From NCBI GenBank assembly GCA_947489705.1, contig CANLEQ010000006.1:1-64000 (forward strand): a stretch of DNA of 64,000 nt, in the 5' to 3' direction. This document shows, in pieces, positions 10,002 to 19,630 of this stretch. This DNA is from an uncultured Paracoccaceae bacterium. GTDB taxonomy: Bacteria > Pseudomonadota > Alphaproteobacteria > Rhodobacterales > Rhodobacteraceae. A program made the position numbers and the translations under genes. Each line of letters opens with the position of its first letter. Position 1 is the stretch's first letter. Under the pieces are notes generated by a model. That model did not search any database and was not told the origin of the DNA. It worked only from the letters and a program-made list of their open reading frames with translations.

Positions 10002-10904
10002 TCAGGCGCCCTTGACGTCGACGAAGGTGCGATAGACGGAGGTGGTCGCGGTGATGAACAACGTGTGGCCGCGCGGCCCGCCGAAGCAGAGATTGGCGAC
10101 GCATTCCGGTACCAGGATCTTGCCCAGAAGCGTGCCGTCGGGCGCGAAGCAATGCACCCCGTCCCGTGCCGAGGACCAGAGATTTCCCGCCTCGTCGCAG
10201 CGCATGCCGTCGGGGAATCCGTCGTCTATCGTCGCGAAGACCTCGCCGCCCCGCAGGCCGCCCGTCTCGGTCACGTCGAACCGGCGGATGACCGGCGGAA
10301 CCGTTTCGTCGTGGCTGGCCCCGCTTTCGGCGATGTAGAGCACCCGTTCGTCGGGCGAGAAGCAGAGCCCGTTGGGCTGGACGAAATCCGACACCACCAC
10401 GTCGAGCGCGCCCTCGGGCGACAAACGATAGACGTTGCGCGCCGACTGCTCGGGGGCGCTGCGATACCCCTCGAAGCTCGAAATGATGCCGTAGGTGGGA
10501 TCGGTGAACCAGACCGACCCGTCGCGCGAGACGACGACGTCGTTCGGGGAATTGAACTTCGCGCCGCCATATTCCGCGGCCAGCACGGTGAGACTTCCGT
10601 CATGTTCCGTGCGCACCACGTCGCGTGTGCCGTGACGACAGCCGATCAGCCGGCCCTGGCGGTCGCGCGTGTTGCCGTTGTTGAAATTGTTTCGCGCGCG
10701 AAACACGCTCAGCCCGTCTTCGGACCAGCGCATGATCCGCTGCGACGGAATGTCGGAGAACAGAAGGCATTGGTGATCGCCGAACCAGACCGGCCCTTCG
10801 GCCCAGGTGAAGCCCTCGGCGATCCGTTCGAGCCGGGAGGTCGGATGGACGAGCGCCGCGAAGCGGGGATCGACCGGGTGAAGATGCGGGGGGACGCGGA
10901 TCAT
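10002..10904 (-). CDS. SMP-30/gluconolactonase/LRE family protein
   Basis: GFTWAEGPVWF, FNSPNDVVVSRDGSVWFTDPTYGI, QPNGLCFSPDERVLYIAES motifs. Confidence 0.88.
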   Translation of the reverse strand: MIRVPPHLHPVDPRFAALVHPTSRLERIAEGFTWAEGPVWFGDHQCLLFSDIPSQRIMRWSEDGLSVFRARNNFNNGNTRDRQGRLIGCRHGTRDVVRTEHDGSLTVLAAEYGGAKFNSPNDVVVSRDGSVWFTDPTYGIISSFEGYRSAPEQSARNVYRLSPEGALDVVVSDFVQPNGLCFSPDERVLYIAESGASHDETVPPVIRRFDVTETGGLRGGEVFATIDDGFPDGMRCDEAGNLWSSARDGVHCFAPDGTLLGKILVPECVANLCFGGPRGHTLFITATTSVYRTFVDVKGA

Positions 10905-11836
10905 GTGCGAAGTCTCCTTGTGCTGGCTGCGATGACGATGCCGATGATGATCGCGCCGGTCAGTACGCTGCGCACGCCGGCCCCCGCGCCGTAGCTGTTG
11001 AGCATCGACACGACGAGAAACATGAAGAGCGCGGCGCCCCAGACCCCGGGCACGTTGGAATATCCCCCCGCGATCGAGGTGCCGCCGATCACCACCACCG
11101 CGATCGATGTCAGCAGATATTCCGCCCCCATGTTGAGCGCGGCCCCACCCGAGAAGCTCGCCAGCAGGTAGCCCGCGAGCCCGGCCAGCGCCGCCACGAC
11201 GAGATAGGTGGTCGCGCGGACCAGCTCGACCGGGATACCGGCCAGTCGCGCCGCGCGCATGTTCTGCCCCGATGCGAGCAGCCACCGCCCCCAGATCGAC
11301 CGCTCGAGCACGGCCCAGAGGACCACCGCGATGACGAGGCCCACCCACGCCACGTTCGGCAGGCCGAGCATTCGTCCCGTCGCGAAATCGGCGAGCCCCT
11401 CGGGCGGTCGGATCCGCAATCCCCGGTTCGACCAGATGGCCAGCGATTGGTAGACGAGCGAGGCGGCCAGCGTCGCGATGATCGGCGGCAACCGCAGCAG
11501 GAAGATCAGCGCGTAATTGGCGATGCCCGCCCCGATGCCCACCGCCAGCGCGACCCCGAGACCCATCAGCGCGGTGCCCGGCTCGGACCCCATCGCCTTG
11601 AGCGCCAGCGTCGCGGAGAGCGTCATGACCGCGGGAATCGAGAGATCCACGTTGCCGGGCCCGAGCGTGATGACCAGCATCTGCCCCATGCCGACGATCG
11701 CCGCGAATGCCCCGAAGCTCAGCGCGGCATAGGCAAGCTCGCCCGTACCCCGTCCGGAGGTCAGACCGATCGTGGCCGCGAAGGTGACCAGCGCCGCGAG
11801 CCACGCCCAGATCCACGGCTTCGACAGCACGCTCAT
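10901..11836 (-). CDS. Sugar ABC transporter permease (RbsC type)
   Basis: Multi-TM; GNVDLSIPAVMTLSATLALKAMG and VIGGTSIAGGYSNVPG motifs. Confidence 0.87.
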   Translation of the reverse strand: MSVLSKPWIWAWLAALVTFAATIGLTSGRGTGELAYAALSFGAFAAIVGMGQMLVITLGPGNVDLSIPAVMTLSATLALKAMGSEPGTALMGLGVALAVGIGAGIANYALIFLLRLPPIIATLAASLVYQSLAIWSNRGLRIRPPEGLADFATGRMLGLPNVAWVGLVIAVVLWAVLERSIWGRWLLASGQNMRAARLAGIPVELVRATTYLVVAALAGLAGYLLASFSGGAALNMGAEYLLTSIAVVVIGGTSIAGGYSNVPGVWGAALFMFLVVSMLNSYGAGAGVRSVLTGAIIIGIVIAASTRRLRT

Positions 11837-12762
11837 GCCGCGACCCCCTTGCGGTTGAAGAGAAGCCGGGCGGTCAGCACCAGGATCAGGATCGCGCCCT
11901 GCGCCCCGATCTGCCAATCCGGCGAGAGCCGCAGGAAGCTCAGGAACGAGGCGGCGAGGGTCAGGGTCAACGCGCCGATCACGGCGCCGACCGGGCTGAT
12001 CTTGCCGCCGGTGAACTCGCCTCCGCCAAGGATCACGCCCGCGATCGACAAGAGCGTGTAGCGCAGGGCGATATTGGCATCCGCGGAGGTCGTGAGCCCG
12101 ACCAGCGCCATGCCCGACAGCACCCCGAAAAACCCGGCGAGCCCGTAGGCCAGAGCCTTGAGCCGGGTCACCGACCAGCCCGCCCGGGCGACCGAGCGTG
12201 TATTGCCCCCGACGCCGCGCAGGACCGTCCCGAGGCCCGAGCGCATGATCATGAGGTGCGTGATCCCGCCGATCAGCAACGCGGCCAGCACCGCCGCCGG
12301 GATCAGCGGCGGCTTCACCGTCATGAGCGTCCGCAGCCAGCCGGGGCTCGTACCGCCGGGCGAGGGCAGCACGAAGAGCGCGAGACCGCCCCAGATGAAC
12401 GACATGCCCAGCGTCACCACGATCGCCGGCAGTTCCAGCCGGTGGATCACGACCCCCATCGCCGCATAGCCTGCCACCATCAGCGCCAGCACCAGCACTC
12501 CGAGGGCGGGCGTGTCGTTGAGGATCGTCGCGGTGACGCAGGCCGCGAGACTGACGAAGGCGCCGACCGACAGGTCGATGTCATTGACCATGATGATCAG
12601 CATCTGCGCGATGGTGGCCAGCGCGATCGGCACCGCGAGGTTGAAGAGCAGGTTGAGGCCGAAATAGCTCATGGCGCGCGGCTGGAGCCAGAACGTGGCG
12701 GCCAGCAGCACCGCGAGCGAGACGACGGGCAGGATGATCCTGTGACGGGCGATGACGTTCAT
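11833..12762 (-). CDS. Sugar ABC transporter permease (RbsC type)
   Basis: MLIIMVNDIDLSVGAFVSLAACVTATIL and GVILGGGEFTGGK motifs. Confidence 0.87.
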   Translation of the reverse strand: MNVIARHRIILPVVSLAVLLAATFWLQPRAMSYFGLNLLFNLAVPIALATIAQMLIIMVNDIDLSVGAFVSLAACVTATILNDTPALGVLVLALMVAGYAAMGVVIHRLELPAIVVTLGMSFIWGGLALFVLPSPGGTSPGWLRTLMTVKPPLIPAAVLAALLIGGITHLMIMRSGLGTVLRGVGGNTRSVARAGWSVTRLKALAYGLAGFFGVLSGMALVGLTTSADANIALRYTLLSIAGVILGGGEFTGGKISPVGAVIGALTLTLAASFLSFLRLSPDWQIGAQGAILILVLTARLLFNRKGVAA

Positions 12763-14180
12763 GACGCCTCCTGCATCTCGAACGACGCTTCGAGGATACG
12801 CTCCTCGGTGATGTCCGCGCCGGTCAACTCGGCGCTGATCCGGCCGGCGCGATAGACGAAGACGCGGTCGCACTGGCAGACTTCCTCGGTCTCGGTCGAA
12901 TACCACAGGAAGGTGCGGCCCGAAGCCGCCTCGGCGCGGATCATGGCATAGACGTCCTGCTTGGTGCCCACGTCGACGCCGCGCATCGGATCGTCCATTA
13001 CCACGACCCTGGCCTCGGAGGCGAGCGCGCGGGCGAAGAGGACCTTCTGCTGATTGCCGCCCGAGAGCGACATGATCGGATTCGTCACGTCGTCGGTGCG
13101 GATTCCGATGCGCCGTTTCCACTCGTCTCCGATCTTCGCCTCGGCGGCGCGGTCGACGAGGCCCCATCGCGCGCCCTGCCGCAGGATCGAGATCGACATG
13201 TTGCGCAGGATCGACCAGAGCGGCAGCAGCCCGTCGCGCCCACGATCGCCCGCCACGAACACCATCGGGGGCACGGCCCGCGACCGCCAGGCGGAGGTCT
13301 CGCCCAGATAGAGCCGCGCCAGCGCCTCGGCCTGCCCGTGGCCGGCAAGGCCCGAAAGACCCACGATCTCGCCTTCGCACGCCGCGAGGCCGTCCTCGGT
13401 GCGGACGATCTCGTCCCCCGTCCGCCGCTCGGAAAGCTCTGCCGCATCCTCGGCCGCGACATGGCCCATCGCGTCCACTAGGCCGGTGCGGGTGAAGTCG
13501 GACGCCCCGTGATCCGCAACGACCCGCCCGTCCTTGAGCACGATGATCCGGGTCGCGACGCGAAAGATCTCGCCCATCATGTGGGTGATGAAGACGACCG
13601 CGCCGCCCCCGGCGCAGAAGCGGGCGATGTGATCCAGAAGCTGGTCCGCGATCCCCGCATCGAGCGACGAGGTCGGCTCGTCGAGGATCACCAGCCGGGC
13701 GGGCGTGTCGCGCGGGGCGAAGCCGATGGCGATTTCTACCATCTGCCGCTCGGCGATGGACAGGCGGTCCACCTCGGCGCCGGGATCTATGCCGTGGCCG
13801 GGAAACACGGTGTCGAGGCTTTCGCGGATCTCGGCCCGGGCGCGTCGCCGCCATCCCGGACCCTTGAGACCGCCATGCGCGATGCGGAGGTTCTCGGCCG
13901 CCGTGAGGTTGGGGCAGAGCGACAGCTCCTGGAACACCGAGCGCACGCCGGCCCCCAGCGCGTCGGTGCCGCCATGGAACGTCACCTCTCCCCCGCTCGG
14001 GGCGAGGCCACCGTTCACCACGTTGACGAGCGTCGACTTGCCCGCCCCGTTATGGCCGACGAGGCCCAGGCATTCGCCCGGCGAGATGGTGAGGCTGACC
14101 CCGTCGAGCGCCCGCACTGCCCCGAAATGTTTCGCGGCGTCGGTCAGCGTGACGATGGGCGCGATGCCGGGATCGGGCAT
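12759..14180 (-). CDS. Sugar ABC transporter ATP-binding protein (RbsA/MglA tandem type)
   Basis: Walker A GHNGAGKSTLVN; second-half signature SLSGGNQQKVLFARAL. Confidence 0.9.
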   Translation of the reverse strand: MPDPGIAPIVTLTDAAKHFGAVRALDGVSLTISPGECLGLVGHNGAGKSTLVNVVNGGLAPSGGEVTFHGGTDALGAGVRSVFQELSLCPNLTAAENLRIAHGGLKGPGWRRRARAEIRESLDTVFPGHGIDPGAEVDRLSIAERQMVEIAIGFAPRDTPARLVILDEPTSSLDAGIADQLLDHIARFCAGGGAVVFITHMMGEIFRVATRIIVLKDGRVVADHGASDFTRTGLVDAMGHVAAEDAAELSERRTGDEIVRTEDGLAACEGEIVGLSGLAGHGQAEALARLYLGETSAWRSRAVPPMVFVAGDRGRDGLLPLWSILRNMSISILRQGARWGLVDRAAEAKIGDEWKRRIGIRTDDVTNPIMSLSGGNQQKVLFARALASEARVVVMDDPMRGVDVGTKQDVYAMIRAEAASGRTFLWYSTETEEVCQCDRVFVYRAGRISAELTGADITEERILEASFEMQEAS

Positions 14181-14240
14181 GGCCGCTCCTTGGAAAGGGG
14201 TGCGTGCGGCGGGCAACCGGGGCGCCCGCCGCGAACGACG

Positions 14241-15257
14241 CTATCTGGCGTCGGAAATGACCTGCTGCGCGTCCTCGCGCGAATAGGACACGTTGGCGAC
14301 CGACCCTTCGGGCGTGTCGGCCAGCGCCTGATCAAGGTCGTCCTGGGTGATCGTCAGGAACGGCACGGTCAAATCCTTCGGAACATCCTCGCCCGCGAGG
14401 ATCTGCTGCGTGACCCAGAAGGCCAGCGAGGCGACGCCGGGCGCGATCGACAGCGACAGCGTCTCGTAGCCGTTGGCGTCGCGCTGCTCGGCCCACCATT
14501 CGAGTTCGTCCTGACGGTTGCCGAGGATGATGAGCGGCGTGTCGCGGCCCGCGGCCTCGAAGGCCTGCGCGGCGCCGTAGCCGTCGCCGCCCTGCGTCAC
14601 CACGCCCGCGATCTCGGGCAGCGACGGGAGCACGCCGGAGACGGCCTTCTGGGCCACGTCCTGCGCCCAGTCGCCGTTGACGGAGCCCACGATCTCGAAC
14701 TGGTCGTTCTGCGCTACGCCGTCATGCACGCCCGCGCTGATCGCCTCGTCGACGAACACGCCGGCCAGGCCGCGGATCTCGAGCAGATTGCCGCCCTCGG
14801 GCAGCTGCTCTGCGAGGTATGCGACCTGCTCGCGGCCCATCTGCTCGAAATCGACGGCGATGCGCCAAGCGCAGGGCTCGGTCACGATGCCGTCGAAGCT
14901 CACCACCGTCAGGCCGGCGTTGCAGGCCTCCGCGATCGCGCCGTTGAGCGCGGTGGGCGACGCGGCGTTCACGACGATCGCGTCGTAGCCCTGCAGGATC
15001 ATGTTCTGGATCTGCGCGGCCTGTTCGGTCGCCTGGTTCTCCGAGGTGGTATAGGCGTCGGCGGCGGCGACGACGCCCTCCGACACGGCCTCCTCCGCGG
15101 TTTCCTGCCATGTCTGCAGCATCGCCTGCCGCCACGAATTGCCGGCGTAATTGTTGGACAGCGCAATGCGCATGCCGGACGTGTCGGACTGCGCCTGCGC
15201 GGCACCGGTCGCCGCGACCAATCCCGCCGCGCCGAGCAACATCATCTTTCTGGTCAT
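14241..15257 (-). CDS. Sugar-binding periplasmic protein (RbsB-like, type I)
   Basis: Signal peptide MTRKMMLLGAAGLVAATGAAQA; IQNMILQGYDAIVVNAASPTALNGAI. Confidence 0.88.
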   Translation of the reverse strand: MTRKMMLLGAAGLVAATGAAQAQSDTSGMRIALSNNYAGNSWRQAMLQTWQETAEEAVSEGVVAAADAYTTSENQATEQAAQIQNMILQGYDAIVVNAASPTALNGAIAEACNAGLTVVSFDGIVTEPCAWRIAVDFEQMGREQVAYLAEQLPEGGNLLEIRGLAGVFVDEAISAGVHDGVAQNDQFEIVGSVNGDWAQDVAQKAVSGVLPSLPEIAGVVTQGGDGYGAAQAFEAAGRDTPLIILGNRQDELEWWAEQRDANGYETLSLSIAPGVASLAFWVTQQILAGEDVPKDLTVPFLTITQDDLDQALADTPEGSVANVSYSREDAQQVISDAR

Positions 15258-15432
15258 GTCGTTCCTCCCTGTCCGCCCAGAGATGGACGGAGTCGAAACG
15301 TCGCCCGGACGGATGGCCTCTGTAAAGGCAGGGACGCGCAAGCCTCTTGCGGGTTTCCGCATCCAGGATGCGGTGCGCGGTATTGCAGCGTACGCCGATT
15401 GCGTCATCCTGCGTCCCGGGGAGGAGCGGAAC

Positions 15433-16596
15433 ATGCAGTCACCGACAGGTTTCGACGGGGGCGTCTTTCGCCGCATCTCGGCGCATCTCGCCGAGCGGAC
15501 GGACGTGGCCTCGGCGCTCGATGCCGTGGCGGGCGAGATCGGCGCCGCCATTCCCTTCACCCATGCCGATCTCTGCCTCGGCGAGCGGCCGGGCTGGCTC
15601 GTCAGTTTCGAGGTCGGCATCCGGACCAGCTGGTCGCGGCAACGGACCCGCGCCGACGCCTCGCCGATCCGCGACCTGCTCGAGGGGCGCTGCACGCACA
15701 TGCTGACCGACGACGCGATGGTCGATCCGCGCTATACCTTTCCCGGCGCGGCCTCGTCGCCCATCTTCAGGCATGCGCTGCGCTCGCGCGTCAACGTGCC
15801 GATGAAGATCATGGGCGGCACGTTCGGCACGCTCAACCTGTCGCATTCCCGGCCCGCCCTCTACACCGAAGCGACCGTCGCCCGCGCGCAGGAGATCGCC
15901 GACGCGCTCGCGCCCTACATGCACGCCATCCACACCGCCGAGATGGCCGGTCGGGCCGAGCGATCCGATCTCGGACGGCAGGAACGCCTGCGCCGCGGGG
16001 CGCTGGAACTGACCCAGGTCCTCGAGCGCGACCGTCAGCGGATCGGCATGGACCTCCACGATCAGCCGCTCGCGGATCTGACGCGACTCGTGCGCGACGT
16101 GGCGGGGCCTCAGCCGCCGCCCCTCCCCCGCATCGCCGCCCGCCTCGCCGAGACGATCGAGGATCTGCGCCGGATCATCGACATGGCGGTGCCGACGCAT
16201 CTCGACCTCTTCGGGTTCGCCCATGCGGTGGGGATCCATCTCGAACGCGCGGTCGAGGGACAGCCGGTCGCCGTGGAGCTGCGCGACGCGACGGCGGGGG
16301 CTGCCGACCGGCTGGAGCCGACCACCCGGACCGCGCTCTTCCGCATCGCGCAGGAAGCGATCAACAACGCCGCGCGTCACGCGCAGGCGGGCCGGATCAC
16401 GGTCGAGATCGCCGGCGAGGAGGACCGCCTCACGGTGATCATCCGCGATGACGGCCGCGGGTTCCCGGCCGCGCCCGACCGGCAATCGGGGCTGGCGCAC
16501 ATGCGCACGCGCGCGCAGCTGATCGGCGCCCAGCTCGACATCGCGTCGCAGAACGGCACGGCGATCCATGTCAGCCTGGAAGGATGCGGCGCATGA
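15433..16596 (+). CDS. GAF-domain sensor histidine kinase (NarX/LuxR-partner type)
   Basis: DRQRIGMDLHDQPLADLTRL H-box; ALFRIAQEAINNAARHAQAGRI and DDGRGF ATPase motifs. Confidence 0.85.
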   Translation: MQSPTGFDGGVFRRISAHLAERTDVASALDAVAGEIGAAIPFTHADLCLGERPGWLVSFEVGIRTSWSRQRTRADASPIRDLLEGRCTHMLTDDAMVDPRYTFPGAASSPIFRHALRSRVNVPMKIMGGTFGTLNLSHSRPALYTEATVARAQEIADALAPYMHAIHTAEMAGRAERSDLGRQERLRRGALELTQVLERDRQRIGMDLHDQPLADLTRLVRDVAGPQPPPLPRIAARLAETIEDLRRIIDMAVPTHLDLFGFAHAVGIHLERAVEGQPVAVELRDATAGAADRLEPTTRTALFRIAQEAINNAARHAQAGRITVEIAGEEDRLTVIIRDDGRGFPAAPDRQSGLAHMRTRAQLIGAQLDIASQNGTAIHVSLEGCGA

Positions 16597-17309
16597 AGGT
16601 CCTGATCATCGAGGACGACCAGTTCCACGCCTCCTATCTTCAGGATACGATCGCCGAGGCGCTGCCCGAAGTGACCGAGACGCGCCATGCGAGCGACGGG
16701 ATCGCCGGCCAGTCGGAGGCCCGCGCGACGCAGGCCCGCGCGATCGTCATGGACCTGCAGATGGGCCGCCAGAACGGGGTCGAGACGGCCCGCGCGATCT
16801 GGGCCGAACGCCCCGACACGCGCATCCTCTTCTGGTCGAACTATGCAGACGAGGCCTATCTGCGCGGCATCGCGGGGATCGTCCCCGAGGATTGCCCCTA
16901 TGGCTACGTGATGAAGACCGCGTCGAACGACTGGCTGAAGATCGCGCTCCGGGCGGTGTTCGTCGAGGGTCAGATCATGGTCGACCGCGAGATCCACCGG
17001 CTTCAGCATCGCCGCAAGCGCGAGGTGACGCGCCCCACGGAAAGCGAATATGCGGTCCTGCTCGACCTCGCGATCGGGCTGCCGGACAAGATGATCGCCG
17101 CCCGGCGCCACATGTCGCTCAGGACGGTGCAGAACCGGCTCCTGTCGCTCTACGACAAGCTCGGCCTCGAGGACGAGCAGGCCGAACGCTTCAACAGGCG
17201 GGTCCGCGCGGTCAACCGCGCCCTCGTCACGCGGGTGATCAACCTCGAGGCGCTGGAAGCCGCGGAACGCGATTTCCGCGCCTGGAGCCAGGGCCGCGGC
17301 GACCGATGA
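16584..17309 (+). CDS. NarL/LuxR-type response regulator
   Basis: Receiver domain MKVLIIEDDQ..IVMDLQMG; C-terminal HTH LAIGLPDKMIAARRHMSLRTVQNRLLSLYDKLGL; overlaps kinase stop. Confidence 0.82.
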   Translation: MRRMKVLIIEDDQFHASYLQDTIAEALPEVTETRHASDGIAGQSEARATQARAIVMDLQMGRQNGVETARAIWAERPDTRILFWSNYADEAYLRGIAGIVPEDCPYGYVMKTASNDWLKIALRAVFVEGQIMVDREIHRLQHRRKREVTRPTESEYAVLLDLAIGLPDKMIAARRHMSLRTVQNRLLSLYDKLGLEDEQAERFNRRVRAVNRALVTRVINLEALEAAERDFRAWSQGRGDR

Positions 17310-17470
17310 CGCGGTTGGTCATGGCGCGCGAAGACCGCCTTGCGACCAGCGGCGCGAGCGATCATCATGCCGGCATCCATGTGGCAGGGGCTCGGCAGTG
17401 GCGGTGACGGCGCGTATTCTTCGCAGGACGGCGCGGGACGTGGCGCGATGACGCGACCGCGTGTCGGCGG

Positions 17471-18412
17471 ATGGCAGGGAAACTGATGGCGGCGGACGAA
17501 GCGGTCGCGGGCGGCATCGACATGGGTGGCACCAAGATCGAGGCCGCGCTCTTCGATGCGGCGTTTCACCGCCTCTCGCACCGACGGATCGACACGCCGG
17601 CCGACGATTACCGTGCCCTTCTGGATGCGGTCGCAGAGCAGGTCGCCTGGCTGCGCCATGCCCGGCGACCGGATCTGCCGGTCGGCATGGGCGCGCCCGG
17701 TTTCTTCAACCCCACGACGGGGATCTATCATGCCGCGAACCTCGCCGCGGCGGGAAAGCCGTTCCGTGCCGATCTCGAATGCGCCGTACCGCGACTCGTG
17801 GCGGCGCAGGATCTCGCGTGTTTCTGCCTCTCCGAGGCGACGGGGGGCGCCGGAGCGGGGGCGTCCCGGGTCTTCGGGCTGGCTCTCGGCACGGGGATCG
17901 GAGGGGCGCTGGCCGTGGACGGCGTGGTCGAGGCCGGGTTCCGCGGCCTTGCCGGAGAGGTCGGGCATGTCCCGATCGGGGCGGCGCTTGTCGCGCGCCA
18001 TGCGCTTCCGGTCCTGCCCTGCGGATGCGGCCTTACGGGATGCGTCGAGACGTTGGGGTCGGGACCGGGAATGATGCGGATCGCCGCCCATGTCACCGGC
18101 AGGCCGGTCTCGCCCCCCGACCTCGTGCGCGCGGCGCTTGCCGGCGATGACGACGCCGCCAGAGCCTTCGGGATCTGGTGCGACGTCGTCTGCCAGGTCC
18201 TGCTGACCGTGCAACTCACCTTCGATCCGGAGGTCGTCGTGCTCGGCGGGGGCCTGTCGCGGATCGAGGGATTGGCCGGGACGCTGAACGCACGGTTCGC
18301 GGATGCCGCCCTGCCCGGCACCCTGCCCTTCGCGATCCGCACCAACCGGTTCGGCGATGCCAGCGGTGCGCGCGGTGCGGCGATCATGGCCCTTCGCGCG
18401 GCGACGGGCTAG
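17471..18412 (+). CDS. ROK-family sugar kinase (N-acetylglucosamine kinase-like)
   Basis: GIDMGGTKIEAALFD, LALGTGIGGALAVDG, PCGCGLTGCVETLGSG zinc motif. Confidence 0.88.
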   Translation: MAGKLMAADEAVAGGIDMGGTKIEAALFDAAFHRLSHRRIDTPADDYRALLDAVAEQVAWLRHARRPDLPVGMGAPGFFNPTTGIYHAANLAAAGKPFRADLECAVPRLVAAQDLACFCLSEATGGAGAGASRVFGLALGTGIGGALAVDGVVEAGFRGLAGEVGHVPIGAALVARHALPVLPCGCGLTGCVETLGSGPGMMRIAAHVTGRPVSPPDLVRAALAGDDDAARAFGIWCDVVCQVLLTVQLTFDPEVVVLGGGLSRIEGLAGTLNARFADAALPGTLPFAIRTNRFGDASGARGAAIMALRAATG

Positions 18413-19494
18413 AGCGTTACGCGCCGCAGATCGCCGTCGAGCATCAGGATCTCGTCGCCCCCCTGCCCCGTGGCGAGCGTCGGTCGCGGCAAATCCACCG
18501 CATCCCAGGGCACAATTGCCGCCATCGCATAGGCCTCGGCGAGATCGAGGCCCAGACGGACCACGCAATTGCGCAACGCTCCCACCATGTCGAGATGCGC
18601 CCCGGCCAGGGCGCCCTCGGAATTGACGAGCCTGCCACCCACGAGGTCGACGCGTTCGTCGTAGAGGTCGAAGTGATCGGGGCCGCCGATCGTCGCCATC
18701 GCGTCCGAAACGAGGAACATCCGCCCCGCAAGCGGCCGCGCGCGACAGGCCAGCGCCAGCATTTCCCAGGCGACGTGGTGGCCGTCGGCGATGAGGCCGA
18801 TATAGGCCTCGGAATTGATCGCTGCCCCGACCACGCCCGGCGCCCGCGACGTCATCGGCGGCATCGCGTTGAAGAGATGGGTGAAGGCGCGCAACCCGTG
18901 ATCGAGAGCCCGGCGCGTCTCGGCCGCCGTGGCCATCGTATGCCCGGCGGAGACGATGGCGCCCGTCGCCGCGAGCCGCCGCAAGGCATCGCCCGATGCG
19001 CACTCGGGCGCGAGCGTCAGCATTACCGGCAGGCCCGCCGCGCGCAGCCGCGCGACGCATTCGAAGGTCGTCTCATCGAGGGCGCGGATGAACCCCGGAT
19101 CGTGCACCCCGCGCCGCTCGGGCGCGATATGCGGCCCTTCGAGATGCAGGCCCAGAAAGCCCGGCAGGCCGATGCTGGCGAGCGCGGCCTCGGTCGCGCG
19201 GACCATCCGCTCGGCCTCGCAGGTGATGAGCGTCGGCATCACCCAGCCGGTGCCGCGGGCCCGCTGCGTGGCCACGATATGGGCGATGGTTCCGGGCGTC
19301 GGGTCGGCGTTGAACATCCGGCCGCCGCTTCCGTTCACCTGAAGATCGGCGAGCGCGGGGGCGAGCAGCCGTACATGGCGGTCGGCAGCACCGCCGCGTC
19401 GCAACTCGACCAGATGGCCGCCGTCGAAATGCCCGACCCAGCCCGGCCGCAGGGCGCCGTCGATCCAGGCCATGTCGGCCGAGACGCGGATCAT
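18409..19494 (-). CDS. nagA: N-acetylglucosamine-6-phosphate deacetylase
   Basis: LADLQVNGSGGRMFN, GLHLEGPHIAPERRGVHD, SAGHTMAT, THLFNAMPPM, LVSDAMA motifs. Confidence 0.92.
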   Translation of the reverse strand: MIRVSADMAWIDGALRPGWVGHFDGGHLVELRRGGAADRHVRLLAPALADLQVNGSGGRMFNADPTPGTIAHIVATQRARGTGWVMPTLITCEAERMVRATEAALASIGLPGFLGLHLEGPHIAPERRGVHDPGFIRALDETTFECVARLRAAGLPVMLTLAPECASGDALRRLAATGAIVSAGHTMATAAETRRALDHGLRAFTHLFNAMPPMTSRAPGVVGAAINSEAYIGLIADGHHVAWEMLALACRARPLAGRMFLVSDAMATIGGPDHFDLYDERVDLVGGRLVNSEGALAGAHLDMVGALRNCVVRLGLDLAEAYAMAAIVPWDAVDLPRPTLATGQGGDEILMLDGDLRRVTL

Positions 19495-19630
19495 TCGGCC
19501 CACCGCACGGCGCCGGCATCGAAGGTTGTGAAGGTCGCAACAAGCATCGAACAAGCGTCCCTTGCAGGGCTATCAAGCGGGCTGAAGCCGTCGTAGCGAT
19601 CCTGCGCGCGGACGCAACGGCCCGGTCGGG

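Noticed and set aside
13509-16451. 980-aa plus-strand ORF
   Set aside because: Antisense to the ABC operon, then a wrong frame across the histidine kinase; Arg/Pro/Gly-rich high-GC artefact.
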